Shown: positions 51,155 to 61,105, counted from the first letter of the stretch. The stretch: DNA of 64,000 nucleotides from Paramagnetospirillum kuznetsovii (GCF_003284725.1 NZ_PGTO01000002.1:248001-312000); one strand, 5' to 3'. Numbers and translations: made by a program. Notes: a model not told the origin generated them from the letters alone.

Positions 51155-52363
51155 GTGGCGGAGGAACGTTTGATCCCGGCGACAGGTAAGCGCGTAAAGG
51201 CTTTGCGCCGCGCCATGGCGTGGGTGATTCCGGAATGGCAGGTCTTCATTCGCCGACCCGACGGGACGGCGGAGCAGTTCACCTTCACCCGCAAGCGCCA
51301 ATTGTGGATTTTGGCCGGGATGTGCGTCATCGCCATTTGGGCCGGTACCGTTTCCACCCTGCTGACTCGCCAGCCGGAAGAGCTTTCCGCCAAGGAACGC
51401 AAGCTGGAAGAGATGATGGCCGCCACCCGCGCCGCCCAGCATCGTCTGGCGTCGTCGCAGAAGATGGTCGGCGATATCGCCCGCGAGGTGGATCTGGTTC
51501 ACACCAATATCCTGGTTCTGGCCGAGACCAACGCGGCCCTGGCCAAGGACCATCAGTCGGGCAAGGTGGCGGCGGCGCCGCGTGGCAAGTCGGTGGTCAG
51601 CGCCGAGCCAAGCTGGAATGACGACGGTCAGCCCGCGGGCGAGGATGCCCGCGCCGTGCGCGAACAGGTCCGCCGTCTGGAAGGGTCGCTGGAACGCCTC
51701 AAGCTGGCCTATGCCCAGGCGGTGCAGAATACCAGCGACGCCACCTCGTCCAAGATTTTCGATGCGGAAAAGGCGCTGTCGCGCCTGGGCATCGACGCCC
51801 GCCAGATCTTCGACCGCCAGCAACAGCGCGACGGCGGGCGCGGTGGCCCCTTCATTCCGCTGCTCAGCTCGGCCAGCGATTCCGGGCTTTCCGGCTTGCT
51901 CGACCGGCTCGACCGCTGGAGCGGCGTCAAGGCCGTCATGGGCAAGATGCCGCTGGGCGAGCCGCTGCACGTGGATTACGACATCAATTCCGGTTTCGGC
52001 ACCCGTTCGGACCCGCTCAATCGCCGCACCGGCGTCCACGAAGGCGTCGATCTCGGCGCGCCGCACGGCAGCCCGGTCTACGCCACCGGCGAGGGCGTGG
52101 TGGAATTCGCCGGTCCGTGGGATCGCTACGGCCTGACCATCGACGTCAATCACGGCAATGGCGTATCGACCCGCTACGCCCATCTGTCGCGGATCAAGGT
52201 CAAGGAAGGCCAGCGGGTCACCCGCTCCACCGTGATCGGGCTGTTGGGCAATACCGGACGCTCCACCGGTCCCCATCTCCATTACGAGGTCCGCCTGTCG
52301 GACTCCCCCAAGGATCCCCTCAAGTTTATCGCGGCAGGTGAAAATGCTCCCAAAGCTTGGTAA
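51155..52363 (+). CDS. membrane-anchored M23 (LytM) endopeptidase
   Basis: A 402-residue inner-membrane protein. One membrane anchor (residues about 48-68), a coiled coil (about 75-115 and 165-205) and a C-terminal M23 domain follow in that order. The zinc ligands are visible in TGVHEGVDLG and GPHLHYEV, so it should be catalytically active on peptidoglycan cross-bridges. The GTG start has a GGAGG site. Its last 20 bp overlap the bactofilin gene. Bactofilins are known to position such LytM-type peptidases, which suggests a cell-shape role. Confidence 0.9.
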   Translation: MAEERLIPATGKRVKALRRAMAWVIPEWQVFIRRPDGTAEQFTFTRKRQLWILAGMCVIAIWAGTVSTLLTRQPEELSAKERKLEEMMAATRAAQHRLASSQKMVGDIAREVDLVHTNILVLAETNAALAKDHQSGKVAAAPRGKSVVSAEPSWNDDGQPAGEDARAVREQVRRLEGSLERLKLAYAQAVQNTSDATSSKIFDAEKALSRLGIDARQIFDRQQQRDGGRGGPFIPLLSSASDSGLSGLLDRLDRWSGVKAVMGKMPLGEPLHVDYDINSGFGTRSDPLNRRTGVHEGVDLGAPHGSPVYATGEGVVEFAGPWDRYGLTIDVNHGNGVSTRYAHLSRIKVKEGQRVTRSTVIGLLGNTGRSTGPHLHYEVRLSDSPKDPLKFIAAGENAPKAW

Positions 52364-52847
52364 GGCGTTCGGCGCGGTTTCCGCCGCCGCCCATTCCGCC
52401 CGTTCGTCCACCGCCAATGGCCTGCCGCTCTCGGTGATCGGTCCCGACGTGAAGATCGTCGGCAATATCTTTACCCAGGGCGAGATGCAGATCGACGGCT
52501 GCGTGGAAGGCGATATCGCCTGCCAACGCCTGCTGGTGGGCGAGGGCGGCCGCATCGCGGGCGAGGTCACCGCCGAGACCGTCCAGGTTCATGGCGAGCT
52601 GACCGGCAAGATCAACGCCTCGACGGTACTGATCACCAAGTCGGGCCGCGTTACCGGCGATGTCACCCAGGACAGCCTGGAGATCGAGGCGGGTGCCTCC
52701 ATGGAAGGCCGCCTGATCCGTCGCAGCCATCCCAAGGCGCCGGACCAAGTCGCCGTCAACAAGGGCAACGGTGCCGCCGAGCCGGCCCAGATCGCGCCAC
52801 CCCAGGCGACACCCGACCTGACCCAGGAAGCGGCCGGCAACGCTTGA
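52344..52847 (+). CDS. bactofilin
   Basis: A 167-residue DUF583/bactofilin protein. The beta-helical core (residues about 30-130) shows the repeating short strands such as VIGPDVKIVGNIFTQGEMQI, DGCVEGDI and VTAETVQVHGEL. The tails are Pro/Gln/Ala rich, as usual. It polymerises without nucleotide at the membrane to organise wall synthesis. The ATG at 52344 follows GGCAGGTG. It overlaps the upstream M23 gene by 20 bp and the downstream CorA start by four bases, so the three are translationally linked. Confidence 0.92.
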   Translation: MLPKLGKAFGAVSAAAHSARSSTANGLPLSVIGPDVKIVGNIFTQGEMQIDGCVEGDIACQRLLVGEGGRIAGEVTAETVQVHGELTGKINASTVLITKSGRVTGDVTQDSLEIEAGASMEGRLIRRSHPKAPDQVAVNKGNGAAEPAQIAPPQATPDLTQEAAGNA

Positions 52848-53821
52848 TCACCGTTCATGGCGACGCCGATCGTCCCGAGCCGGGCGATCTCTCCGATCGC
52901 GACCTGACCCGGGCCATGTGGATCGACATGCTGTCTCCCACCGCCGAGGAGACGGCCCGCGTCGAAGGCCTGACCGGAATCCACATACCGCCGCACGAGA
53001 AGATGCAGGAAATCGAGGCGTCGAGCCGCCTGTTCCGTCGCGGCGGCGCCTTGGTGGCGACGGTTCCCATCCTGACCGGTTCGGGTGGCAGCGAACCGCG
53101 CAATTCAGTGGTGACCTTCGCCTTCAACGGCCGCCAGTTGGTGACGGTTCGCTATGACACGCCAAGGGCGTTCGGTTCCTATGGCGCCCTGCTGGGCGAG
53201 TGCGGTGAGCCACTCGCATCGGCGGGCGATGCCCTGCTGGGCCTGATCGAGGCGGTGGTGGACCGCATCGCCGATGTGCTGGAAGGCCTCGTCGGCGACC
53301 TGGACGCGGTGTCGCACCGGATATTCCATCAACATGCCAGGGATCGACGCCGCCGTCGGGCGACATCGCGCGAATTGGAAACCTTGCTGCGCACCATCGG
53401 CCGGGCGGGCGACCTGTCCAGCCGGGCGCGCGAAACCATACTCGGCGTCAAGCGGATGATCGCCTTCATGCCCCATGGCGATGCCGAGATCGGCGTCGCC
53501 GCCGCCGCCACGCGGCTGGAGACCATCGGCCACGATGTGCAATCCCTGGCGGAACACATCGACTTCATGAGCAATAAGATCAATTTCCTGTTGGACGCCA
53601 CCTTGGGAATGATCGGCATTCAGCAGAATCAGATCATCAAGCTGTTCACCATCATGTCGGTGCTGTTCCTGCCGCCCACATTGGTGGGCAGTTGGTACGG
53701 CATGAATTTCAGGGTCATGCCGGAGCTTCAATGGGATTACGGCTATGTCTACGCCACGATCCTGGCGGTTCTGTCGGCCCTGGTGCCCTACTGGGTCTTC
53801 AAGCGGAAAGGCTGGATGTGA
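52844..53821 (+). CDS. CorA-family divalent cation channel
   Basis: A 325-residue CorA-like protein. The N-terminal cytoplasmic alpha/beta domain is followed by long helices and two C-terminal membrane helices. The selectivity motif GMN is in SWYGMNFRV between the helices, as required. It transports Mg2+ or other divalent ions. The start is a TTG overlapping the bactofilin stop (TTGA), giving MITVHGDADRPEP. The next ATG in frame would remove a conserved strand. Confidence 0.85.
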   Translation: MITVHGDADRPEPGDLSDRDLTRAMWIDMLSPTAEETARVEGLTGIHIPPHEKMQEIEASSRLFRRGGALVATVPILTGSGGSEPRNSVVTFAFNGRQLVTVRYDTPRAFGSYGALLGECGEPLASAGDALLGLIEAVVDRIADVLEGLVGDLDAVSHRIFHQHARDRRRRRATSRELETLLRTIGRAGDLSSRARETILGVKRMIAFMPHGDAEIGVAAAATRLETIGHDVQSLAEHIDFMSNKINFLLDATLGMIGIQQNQIIKLFTIMSVLFLPPTLVGSWYGMNFRVMPELQWDYGYVYATILAVLSALVPYWVFKRKGWM

Positions 53822-54215
53822 CCGTCCAGCGCAGCACCGTCTGGGCGTGACGTTCCATGCGCGGACGGATCAGGCCGTTTTGCATGTCCACATAGGCGAA
53901 ATGCTTCTGCGCCTTGGCCTCGTCCATCACCTTGAGATGCGGCCCTTGCGGGGTGGCGAAGGCATCGCCGACGCCTGGACCCTCGGCGGCGATCGGCTCG
54001 AATGCAAAGGCCTTGTCGGCAATGACGCTCAGGTCGTGATCGGGGTCGATATAGACCAGCCGCATCGCGTCCCGATCGGCCGGGGGCTCCAAAATGATCA
54101 AATAGTGATTGGTGTAGTCGCGGCCCGAGCGTTCCGCCTTGAGGCAAAGGGTGTCCATGCCGTCAAGCCGGGCCAAGACGAAACTCCCAGAGGCGATGCG
54201 GAAGGCCGGGCTCAT
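53799..54215 (-). CDS. hypothetical protein
   Basis: A 138-residue soluble protein, MSPAFRIASGSFVLARLDGM, with a beta-rich composition (HYLIILEPPADRDAMRLVY) and no signal or membrane segment. No family was recognised. Its ATG overlaps the stop of the upstream TPR gene (ATGA), so the two are coupled. Its end overlaps the CorA gene by 23 bp in convergent orientation. Confidence 0.65.
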   Translation of the reverse strand: MSPAFRIASGSFVLARLDGMDTLCLKAERSGRDYTNHYLIILEPPADRDAMRLVYIDPDHDLSVIADKAFAFEPIAAEGPGVGDAFATPQGPHLKVMDEAKAQKHFAYVDMQNGLIRPRMERHAQTVLRWTVTSSLSA

Positions 54216-54958
54216 TTGACCTTCACATCCATGAGTTCGAGATTGCGTCGGGCGGCATCGGCGGCGGCACTTTCGGGGACGGCGTTGATGACCTTCATCC
54301 AGTCGGCGCGGGCCCCGGTGGTGTTGTCTTCCAGGCGACGGATCATGCCGCGTTCCAGCAGGGCATCGGGCACATCGGGCTCCAGCACCAGGGCGCGGGC
54401 GATATCCTCCTTGGCCAGGTCCAGCTTGTCCAGATAGCGATAGGCGCTGGCCCGCAGCACCATGGCCTCGACCCGGTTGGGCTGAACCTTCAGCAGGGCG
54501 GTCAAGACCTCGACGGCTTCCTTGTAATGAGCGGCCTGGGCATAGGCGACCGCCTTATCCACCAGCAGGTCGGGATGATTGGGAACCAATCCCAGCGCGG
54601 TGTCGAGATCGGCCAGGGCCTTCTCCGTCTGTCCGGCCTGAAGCCAGGACTGCGCCGCCTGGGCCAGCATCTCGGCGCGCAAGCCGTTGGTGCCGTGGCT
54701 CTGGTTGGCCAGGGCTTCCAGCCGTCGGGCCGCCTCTTCGTATTTGCCGAGGCCGATCAGCGCCACGGCGGCGCAGTGGCGCGCCGGTTCGCCGCCGCCC
54801 AGCGACCCCCATGCGATGGCCTCTTCCCACCCGTCCTCGGGCTTGGACCGGGCCAGATGCAGGCAGGCGCGGTATTCCTGCTTGGGATTGATGACTTCCG
54901 CCTTGGCCGCGAACGGCGCCAGCAGGAGGGGCAGCAGAAGGATGACGCGAGGCTTCAT
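54212..54958 (-). CDS. exported TPR-repeat protein
   Basis: A 248-residue periplasmic protein. The start at 54958 gives MKPRVILLLPLLLAPFAAKA, a signal peptide. The mature part has tetratricopeptide repeats, recognisable in ALIGLGKYEEAARRLEALAN, WLQAGQTEKALADLDTALGL and AYAQAAHYKEAVEVLTALLK. It is probably a scaffold for protein interactions. It is divergent from the SDR-type gene and coupled to the hypothetical gene downstream. Confidence 0.85.
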   Translation of the reverse strand: MKPRVILLLPLLLAPFAAKAEVINPKQEYRACLHLARSKPEDGWEEAIAWGSLGGGEPARHCAAVALIGLGKYEEAARRLEALANQSHGTNGLRAEMLAQAAQSWLQAGQTEKALADLDTALGLVPNHPDLLVDKAVAYAQAAHYKEAVEVLTALLKVQPNRVEAMVLRASAYRYLDKLDLAKEDIARALVLEPDVPDALLERGMIRRLEDNTTGARADWMKVINAVPESAAADAARRNLELMDVKVK

Positions 54959-55005
54959 GGCCGCTAGTGTCATCAAAAGACGGACGGATGCAAGGGAGAG
55001 GTTTT

Positions 55006-55845
55006 GTGTCGGGCACAATGTTTATATTCGGCCTCGGCTTTTCCGCCCGGGTGATCGCGAAACGCCTGCTGGAACAGGGGTGGACCGTGGCGGGCACCAC
55101 CCGCTCGGGCGAGGCCGTGGACCTGCCCGGCGTGACGGTCCATCCCTTCGACCGCGACCATCCGCTACCCCCCAAGGTGCTGGACGGCGTGACGGCGGTG
55201 CTGTCCTCGGTGCCGCCCGACGCCCAGGGCGATCCGGTGCTGGACCTGATGGGGGAGGCGATCCGGGCGCGGGCGCCGGGCTGGATCGGCTATCTGTCCA
55301 CCACCGGCGTCTACGGCGATCACGGCGGCGGCTGGGTGGACGAGACGACGCCGGTCAATCCCAGCCTTGATCGCTCGCGCCGCCGCGCCGCCGCCGAAAA
55401 GAGCTGGCTGGCCCTATCGGCGCATGTGTTCCGGCTGGCGGGCATCTATGGCCCAGGGCGCTCGGCGGTGGACACCGTGCGCTCGGGCGAGGCCAAGCGC
55501 ATCGCCAAGCCGGGCCAAGTGTTCTCGCGCATTCATGTGGAGGATATCGCGGGTGCGGTGCTGGCCTCGCTGGCGCGGCCCCATCCTGGGCGCGTCTACA
55601 ATCTGTGCGACGACGACGCGGCGCCGCCGCAAGAGGTGATCGCCCATGCCTGCGCCCTGCTGGGGGTGGAGCCTCCGGCCGAACTGGCCTGGGAAGACGC
55701 CCAGGCGGTGCTGTCGCCCATGGCCCTCAGCTTCTACGCCGACAACAAGCGGGTCTCCAACCGACGCATGAAGGAGGAGCTTGGGGTGGTGTTGAAATAT
55801 CCCAGCTATCGGGACGGGCTGGCGGCGATTCTCACTTCAACCTGA
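55006..55845 (+). CDS. NAD-dependent epimerase/dehydratase-like SDR protein
   Basis: A 279-residue extended SDR. The cofactor loop reads FGLGFSARVIAKRLL (GxGxxx type) and the catalytic region is STTGVYGDHGG. The typical YxxxK pair is weak (no Lys three after the Tyr), so an atypical YeeZ-like subgroup is likely. The GTG start at 55006 has a GGGAGAGG site upstream. The frame extends further upstream without a ribosome binding site. The substrate is unknown. Confidence 0.75.
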   Translation: MSGTMFIFGLGFSARVIAKRLLEQGWTVAGTTRSGEAVDLPGVTVHPFDRDHPLPPKVLDGVTAVLSSVPPDAQGDPVLDLMGEAIRARAPGWIGYLSTTGVYGDHGGGWVDETTPVNPSLDRSRRRAAAEKSWLALSAHVFRLAGIYGPGRSAVDTVRSGEAKRIAKPGQVFSRIHVEDIAGAVLASLARPHPGRVYNLCDDDAAPPQEVIAHACALLGVEPPAELAWEDAQAVLSPMALSFYADNKRVSNRRMKEELGVVLKYPSYRDGLAAILTST

Positions 55846-57034
55846 GCGCCAGCGGCCCCAGGGCCACCACCGCCCCCAGCGAAGCGAAGGCGAGGCCCCA
55901 GGCCAGACCGGTGGTCGCGCCGCCCGCCGCGTCCAGCACCATGCCGAAGGCCAGCGGCCCGACGAAACCGGCCCCGAAGCCCAGCAGCGAATGCACCGCG
56001 ATGGTGGCGCCGCGCCGCGCCGGGTCGGCCGCCATCACCGCTCCGGTGGTCAGCGCCGCCGAATCGATCTGGATCAACGCGTTGTAAAGCAGCATCAGCG
56101 CCGCCACCACGCCATAGGGCAGTCCACCGCAAAATCCGATCACCGCGGCCATGGCGGCCGAACTGACCATGGCGAAGGCGCAGACCCGGCGGCGGTCGAA
56201 GCGCACCGCCATATCGGCGCCGAGGATGCTGGTGGCCATGGCCACCAATCCGCCGATGGTGGCGACCGAGGTGGGCGACAGGCCGCCCGCGCCCGGCTGC
56301 GACGCCAGCACCCAGGCCAGGAAGGCGACCATCCACGACCGCGCCCCGAACAGCTCCCACACATGCACGGCATAGCCCAGCACATAGCCCATGGCGGCGC
56401 GGTTGCGCAGGACGGGCGCGAAGTCGAACGGGTTGGTCTTGCGCTCGGGCGGGACCACCTTGACGCCCGGCAGCGCCACCGCCACCAGCCCGAAGGCCGC
56501 CGCCGCCGCCGCCGCCGCCAGCCCGAAGGCGGCAGGCCAGCCGAAAGCCTCCGCCACCGCGCCGGTGATCATGAATGACCCGGAGGTGCCCAGCGAGAAA
56601 CTGGCGGTGTAGTAGCTGATCCAGCGCGCCTGTTTCGGTCCCGATACCCGGTCGACCAGCGCCTTCAGTCCCGGCATATAGGTGCCCGCCAGACCGATGC
56701 CGCTCAGGGCCCGCCACGCCAGCGCCGACCAGAATCCCTCGGCGGTCAGGGTGAAGCCCAGGGCCGCCAGGGCGGCGAACAGGGCGCCTGCCAGATAGAC
56801 CCGCTTGGCGTCCATGCGGTCGGTGAGCGTGGTGAGAATGGGCACCGCCACGGTATAGCCCGCGAAGACCACCCCGGAAATCCATCCCGCCTCGGTATTG
56901 CTCAGCCCCCAAGCCGCGACGAAATCAGGCAGCAGGGCGGGAAAGGCGAAGACTCCGACCATGGTCAGAACCTCCGCCGCGCACAGGCAGAAGACGGCTC
57001 GGGCTCCGACGGAGGGGGCGGCGTCGCTGGTCAT
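55832..57034 (-). CDS. MFS transporter
   Basis: A 400-residue major facilitator with twelve hydrophobic segments. The MFS loop 2-3 signature is seen in TTLTDRMDAKRVYLAG, and FSLGTSGSFMITGAVAEAFG lies in helix 5. The start at 57034 (MTSDAAPSVG) is preferred over one twelve codons upstream. The substrate cannot be deduced. It converges with the SDR gene, overlapping by 14 bp, and is divergent from the toxin-antitoxin pair. Confidence 0.88.
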   Translation of the reverse strand: MTSDAAPSVGARAVFCLCAAEVLTMVGVFAFPALLPDFVAAWGLSNTEAGWISGVVFAGYTVAVPILTTLTDRMDAKRVYLAGALFAALAALGFTLTAEGFWSALAWRALSGIGLAGTYMPGLKALVDRVSGPKQARWISYYTASFSLGTSGSFMITGAVAEAFGWPAAFGLAAAAAAAAFGLVAVALPGVKVVPPERKTNPFDFAPVLRNRAAMGYVLGYAVHVWELFGARSWMVAFLAWVLASQPGAGGLSPTSVATIGGLVAMATSILGADMAVRFDRRRVCAFAMVSSAAMAAVIGFCGGLPYGVVAALMLLYNALIQIDSAALTTGAVMAADPARRGATIAVHSLLGFGAGFVGPLAFGMVLDAAGGATTGLAWGLAFASLGAVVALGPLALRLK

Positions 57035-57079
57035 GGTGGCGATGGTAGCATCAATCCTTGAACGCCGCACCCACCATCC

Positions 57080-57097
57080 TGTACAATAATTCGTACA
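57080..57097. promoter_or_regulatory. YefM operator palindrome
   Basis: The 18-bp sequence TGTACAATAATTCGTACA has TGTAC / GTACA arms. It lies just upstream of the AAGGAGG site of yefM. TGTACA is the known core of the YefM-YoeB operator, so conditional autorepression is expected. Confidence 0.65.
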
Positions 57098-57111
57098 ATA
57101 AGGAGGTCGTC

Positions 57112-57366
57112 ATGGATGTCCGATCCTATAGCAATGTGCGCCAGAATCTTGCCAGCGTCATGGATGAGGTCTGCGACAGCCATGCGCCGGTGATCGTCAC
57201 CCGCCAGAACGCCGCCTCGGTGGTGATCATGTCGCTGGACGAGTTTAACGCCACTGAGGAAACCCTGCACCTGCTGCGCAGCCCGCGCAACGCCGAGCGG
57301 CTGTTGCGTTCGACCGCCGATGCCGATGCCGGACGGCTGGTCGAGCATCCCCTGGCCGACGCGTGA
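57112..57366 (+). CDS. yefM: antitoxin of the YefM (Phd) family
   Basis: An 84-residue antitoxin, [20 protein letters not shown], with the Phd/YefM N-terminal DNA-binding fold and the [20 protein letters not shown] region. The C-terminal tail is the toxin-binding part. An AAGGAGG site six bases before the ATG supports this start. Its stop overlaps the yoeB start (GTGA), the usual coupled layout. It neutralises YoeB and represses the operon through the adjacent palindrome. Confidence 0.93.
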   Translation: MDVRSYSNVRQNLASVMDEVCDSHAPVIVTRQNAASVVIMSLDEFNATEETLHLLRSPRNAERLLRSTADADAGRLVEHPLADA

Positions 57367-57620
57367 TTCGTCTCGCCTGGACCCAGGACGCCTGGGAGGA
57401 CTACCTGTATTGGCAGGCCACCGACAAGGCGGTGCTGAAACGGATCAATGAACTGATCCGCGACGTCTTGCGCCAGCCCTTTGCCGGGATCGGCAAGCCG
57501 GAACCGTTGAAGGGCGATCTGTCCGGCTGGTGGTCGCGCCGCATCACGGCGGAGCACCGCCTCGTCTACCGCATGGGCGGCGACGAGGTGGTGATCGCCA
57601 TGTGTCGCTACCACTACTGA
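57363..57620 (+). CDS. yoeB: YoeB-type ribosome-dependent mRNA endonuclease toxin
   Basis: An 85-residue RelE-superfamily toxin starting at GTG. The characteristic YoeB features are present: [17 protein letters not shown], the Arg of EHRLVYR, and the C-terminal CRYHY holding the catalytic His and Tyr. All key residues look intact. It cleaves mRNA in the ribosomal A site when not bound by YefM. Its end overlaps the convergent gcvPB gene by seven bases. Confidence 0.94.
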   Translation: MIRLAWTQDAWEDYLYWQATDKAVLKRINELIRDVLRQPFAGIGKPEPLKGDLSGWWSRRITAEHRLVYRMGGDEVVIAMCRYHY

Positions 57621-59116
57621 TTCGACCCGGCCTTCCAGCGCAGCACCGGGGTGCGGGCCGCCAGGGTTTCGTCCAGGCGGCGGCGCGGCGTGTTGCGGGG
57701 CGCCGACTTGAACTCTTCCGCCGCGCCCGCCTTGGCCTTGGCGGCGAGGCCGCGCACCACCGCGATGAACTGGTCCAGGGTGTCCTTGGACTCGGTCTCG
57801 GTGGGCTCCATCAGCAGGGCACCGTGCACCACCAGTGGGAAGTACATGGTCATGGGGTGATAGCCCTCGTCGATCAGCGCCTTGGCGAAGTCCAGCGTGG
57901 TGACGCCGCTGTCCTTCAGGAAGCGGTCGTCGAACAGGGCTTCGTGCATGCACGGCCCCTCGAACGAGGCGGAAAGCACGTCGCTCAGGCGGGCCTGGAG
58001 GTAGTTGGCGTTGAGCACCGCGTCGCTGGAGGCCTGACGCAGCCCGTCCGAGCCCATGGACAAGATATAGGCCAGGGCGCGCACGAAGACGCCGAACTGG
58101 CCGTGATAGCCCTTGACCCGGCCGAACGGCTTGGCGCCCTCGCGCGGGCCTTCCACCAGTTCCAGCCCATTCTTGCCATGGACCACATAGGGCACCGGGG
58201 CATAATCGGCCAGGGCGTCCGACAGCACGGTGGGACCAGCGCCGGGGCCGCCGCCGCCATGGGGGGTGGAGAAGGTCTTGTGCAGATTGATATGCATGCA
58301 GTCGATGCCGAGATCGGCCACCTTCACCCGCCCGACGATGGCGTTGAAATTGGCGCCGTCGCAGTAGAAATAGGCCCCCGCCCCGTGGATGGCCTTGGCG
58401 ATCTCGATGATCTCGGATTCGAACAATCCGCAGGTATTGGGATTGGTCAGCATCAGACAGGCCACGTCCGGCCCCAGCTTGGCCTTGAGCGCGTCGAGAT
58501 CGACCCGGCCGTTGTCCTTGGCGGGAATGGGATCGACGGTATAGCCGCACATGGCCGCCGAGGCGGGATTGGTGCCGTGGGCGCTTTCCGGCACCAGCAC
58601 GCGGCGGCGATGGCCCTCGCCCTTGTCCTCGTGGGCGCTTCGGATGGCCATCAGTCCGCACCACTCGCCATGGGCACCCGCCGCCGGGCTCATGGCCACG
58701 GCGGGCATGCCGGTCAGTTCCTTCAGCCAGTGGGCCAGCCCGTCGATGACCTCGAGGGCGCCCTGGACGGTCTTTTGCGGCTGGAAGGGATGCAGGTCGG
58801 CGAGGCCGGGCAGGCGGGCCACCTTCTCCGACAGGCGGGGATTGTGCTTCATGGTGCATGAGCCCAGCGGATAGAAGCCGGTGTCGATGCCGTAATTCTT
58901 CTGCGACAGCCGCGTGTAGTGGCGCACCACCTGGGGCTCGGACAGGTCGGGCAGGCCGAACGGCTCGCGCTTCCTGACACCGCCCATGCGGTCGAGATCC
59001 ACGGGGCCGGGCTCGGGCAGATCGACGCCGATACAGCCGGGATTGCCCAATTCGAAGATCAGCTTTTCCTCGATCTGCAGGCCCTTGTTGCCGCTGATGC
59101 TATTGGTCTCGCTCAT
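57614..59116 (-). CDS. gcvPB: glycine dehydrogenase (decarboxylating) subunit 2
   Basis: A 500-residue PLP enzyme, the C-terminal half of P protein as a separate subunit. The Lys that binds PLP lies in [20 protein letters not shown], and [11 protein letters not shown] near residue 90 is the glycine-rich substrate region. With gcvPA it decarboxylates glycine and passes the aminomethyl group to GcvH. It is the last gene of the gcv operon. A 151-bp gap with a repeat separates it from gcvPA. Confidence 0.96.
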   Translation of the reverse strand: MSETNSISGNKGLQIEEKLIFELGNPGCIGVDLPEPGPVDLDRMGGVRKREPFGLPDLSEPQVVRHYTRLSQKNYGIDTGFYPLGSCTMKHNPRLSEKVARLPGLADLHPFQPQKTVQGALEVIDGLAHWLKELTGMPAVAMSPAAGAHGEWCGLMAIRSAHEDKGEGHRRRVLVPESAHGTNPASAAMCGYTVDPIPAKDNGRVDLDALKAKLGPDVACLMLTNPNTCGLFESEIIEIAKAIHGAGAYFYCDGANFNAIVGRVKVADLGIDCMHINLHKTFSTPHGGGGPGAGPTVLSDALADYAPVPYVVHGKNGLELVEGPREGAKPFGRVKGYHGQFGVFVRALAYILSMGSDGLRQASSDAVLNANYLQARLSDVLSASFEGPCMHEALFDDRFLKDSGVTTLDFAKALIDEGYHPMTMYFPLVVHGALLMEPTETESKDTLDQFIAVVRGLAAKAKAGAAEEFKSAPRNTPRRRLDETLAARTPVLRWKAGSNQ

Positions 59117-59204
59117 TTTGTATGCCCCTCAATCGCCGGGCGGCCACATCCGTGGCCTTGGCTTTCGCGCCACGAGGCGCGCGCCCTCAACGGGCTAGTC
59201 GCTC

Positions 59205-59246
59205 TGCTGGAGCGCGGGCGTCCCGCCCGCACGTCGCGGCGCTCCA
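59205..59246. repeat. GC palindrome in the gcvPA-gcvPB gap
   Basis: GCGGGCGTCCCGCCCGC lies within the 151-bp gap and is the same dispersed family as at 28211-28236 and 48840-48911. Nothing else was identified in the gap. Confidence 0.6.
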
Positions 59247-59267
59247 TCTTCCGCATATCCGGGCGCA

Positions 59268-60617
59268 TCACACGACCTCCTTCAGGGCGGCGACGAGCCG
59301 GTCCATGTCGTCCTCGGTGTTGGTCTCGGTGGCGGCCAGGATCAGCACCGGGGCCAGTTCCGGCCAGGTGGGATAGAAGCGCGAGGCGGCGACGCCCGCC
59401 AGGATTCCCTTGTCGGCCAGGGCGTCGACCACCTCGGCCGCCTTGACCTCGTCGCCGAGATGGACGGCGAATTCGTTGTAATAGCTTTGCGGCAGCACCC
59501 GGAGGCCCTTCACCTTGGAGAGCTTCTGTTCCAACTGCACCGCCTTGGCGTGGTTCAACTCGGCCAGCTTGGCGAAACCGGTGCCGCCCAACAGGGTCAG
59601 ATGGATGGAGAAGGCAAGGGCGCACAGGCCGGAATTGGTGCAGATGTTCGACGTCGCCTTCTCGCGGCGGATATGCTGCTCGCGGGTGGACAGGGTCAGC
59701 ACCCAGCCGCGCTTGCCGTCCACATCCACCGTCTGGCCGGCGAGGCGGCCGGGCATCTGGCGCACGAACTTGTCCCGCGTGGCGAACAGGCCGAGGCCGG
59801 GGCCGCCGAAATTCATCCCCATGCCCAGGCTTTGGCCTTCGCAGACCACGATGTCGGCGCCCATGGCGCCGGGGGATTCGAACAGGCCCAGGCTGGTGGG
59901 CTCGGCCACCAGCACCACCAGCAGGGCGCCCGCCTCGTGACAGATTGCGGCCAGTGACCGCAGATCCCTGACGCCGCCGAAGAAGCCGGGATTCTGCACG
60001 ATGACGCAGGCGGTCTGGGAATCCACCCGCCCCAGCAGATCCTCGAAGCCCAGCGGATCGGGCGGCAGCAGCTCCGCCTCCATCTCGGTGTAGCGCAAGG
60101 ATGTCTCGGTGGTCTCGGCGTAATGGGGATGCAGCGAGCCCGACAGCAGCACCTTGTTGCGCTTGGTGACGCGGCAGGCCATGACGGCGGCCTCGGCGCA
60201 GGCGGTGGCGCCGTCATACATGGAGGCGTTGGCCACATCCATGCCGGTGATCATGGCCACCTGGGTCTGGAACTCGAACAGCACCTGCAGGGTGCCCTGG
60301 CTGACCTCGGGCTGATAGGGGGTATAGGCGGTCAGGAACTCGCCGCGCATCAGCAACTGGTCCAGCGCCGCCGGAATGTGGTGGCGATAGACGCCCGCCC
60401 CGATGAAGAAAGGCGCACAGCCCGCCGACAGATTCTTGCCGGCCATGCGGGTGAAGGCGCGTTCCACCTCCAGCTCGCCCTGATGGCGGGGCAGCGGCAG
60501 CGCCTCGGTCAGGCGGGCGGCGGCGGGGACGTCCTTGAACAGGGCGTCCACATCCTTGGCCCCGATATCCGCCAGCATGGCGCGGCGATCGGAGTCGGTC
60601 AGCGGCAGATAGCGCAT
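59268..60617 (-). CDS. gcvPA: glycine dehydrogenase (decarboxylating) subunit 1
   Basis: A 449-residue N-terminal P-protein subunit with [33 protein letters not shown] and [20 protein letters not shown], all characteristic. It pairs with gcvPB to form the split P protein found in many alphaproteobacteria and Gram-positives. It lies between gcvH and gcvPB, with a 107-bp repeat-bearing gap on the gcvH side. Confidence 0.96.
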   Translation of the reverse strand: MRYLPLTDSDRRAMLADIGAKDVDALFKDVPAAARLTEALPLPRHQGELEVERAFTRMAGKNLSAGCAPFFIGAGVYRHHIPAALDQLLMRGEFLTAYTPYQPEVSQGTLQVLFEFQTQVAMITGMDVANASMYDGATACAEAAVMACRVTKRNKVLLSGSLHPHYAETTETSLRYTEMEAELLPPDPLGFEDLLGRVDSQTACVIVQNPGFFGGVRDLRSLAAICHEAGALLVVLVAEPTSLGLFESPGAMGADIVVCEGQSLGMGMNFGGPGLGLFATRDKFVRQMPGRLAGQTVDVDGKRGWVLTLSTREQHIRREKATSNICTNSGLCALAFSIHLTLLGGTGFAKLAELNHAKAVQLEQKLSKVKGLRVLPQSYYNEFAVHLGDEVKAAEVVDALADKGILAGVAASRFYPTWPELAPVLILAATETNTEDDMDRLVAALKEVV

Positions 60618-60639
60618 GGGTCGGTCACCTTGTCTAAGG

Positions 60640-60718
60640 TGTCATCCTGACGACCGAAGGGCGGAAGGATCTTTCAGGCACGGCGCGTGAAAGATCCTTC
60701 GCTTCGCTCAGGATGACA
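60640..60718. repeat. inverted-repeat element in the gcvH-gcvPA gap
   Basis: Arms beginning TGTCATCCTGA and ending TCAGGATGACA, with internal AAGGATCTTTCA copies, form a long imperfect hairpin. This is a widespread REP-type repeat. It fills most of the gap. Confidence 0.7.
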
Positions 60719-60724
60719 AATTGG

Positions 60725-61102
60725 CTATTCCAGGGTCTTCAGATAGGCGTCGTAGGCGGCGCGGTCCATCAGCTCGGACAGTTCGGCGGCGTTGGACAGC
60801 TTGATGGTGAAGAACCAGGCGCCGCCCTCCGCGGCCTCGTTGACCAGACCGGGCTGATCGACGATGGCGGCGTTGCCCTTGATCACCGTGCCGGACACCG
60901 GGGAATAGACCTCGGAGGCGGCCTTGACCGATTCCACCACGGCGGCCTCGTCGCCCTTGGCCAGCTTGCGGCCGGGCTCGGGAACCTCGACGAACACCAC
61001 GTCGCCCAGGGCGTGCTGGGCGTAATCGGAAATGCCGACGGTGCCGGTGTCGCCCTCGACCTTGATCCACTCATGATCCTTGGTGAAACGCATATCGCTC
61101 AT
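60725..61102 (-). CDS. gcvH: glycine cleavage system H protein
   Basis: A 125-residue lipoyl-carrier protein. The lipoylated Lys is in [17 protein letters not shown], in the standard H-protein context, and [17 protein letters not shown] is the usual start. It shuttles the aminomethyl group between the P, T and L proteins. It follows gcvT by three bases. Confidence 0.97.
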   Translation of the reverse strand: MSDMRFTKDHEWIKVEGDTGTVGISDYAQHALGDVVFVEVPEPGRKLAKGDEAAVVESVKAASEVYSPVSGTVIKGNAAIVDQPGLVNEAAEGGAWFFTIKLSNAAELSELMDRAAYDAYLKTLE

Positions 61103-61105
61103 GAT

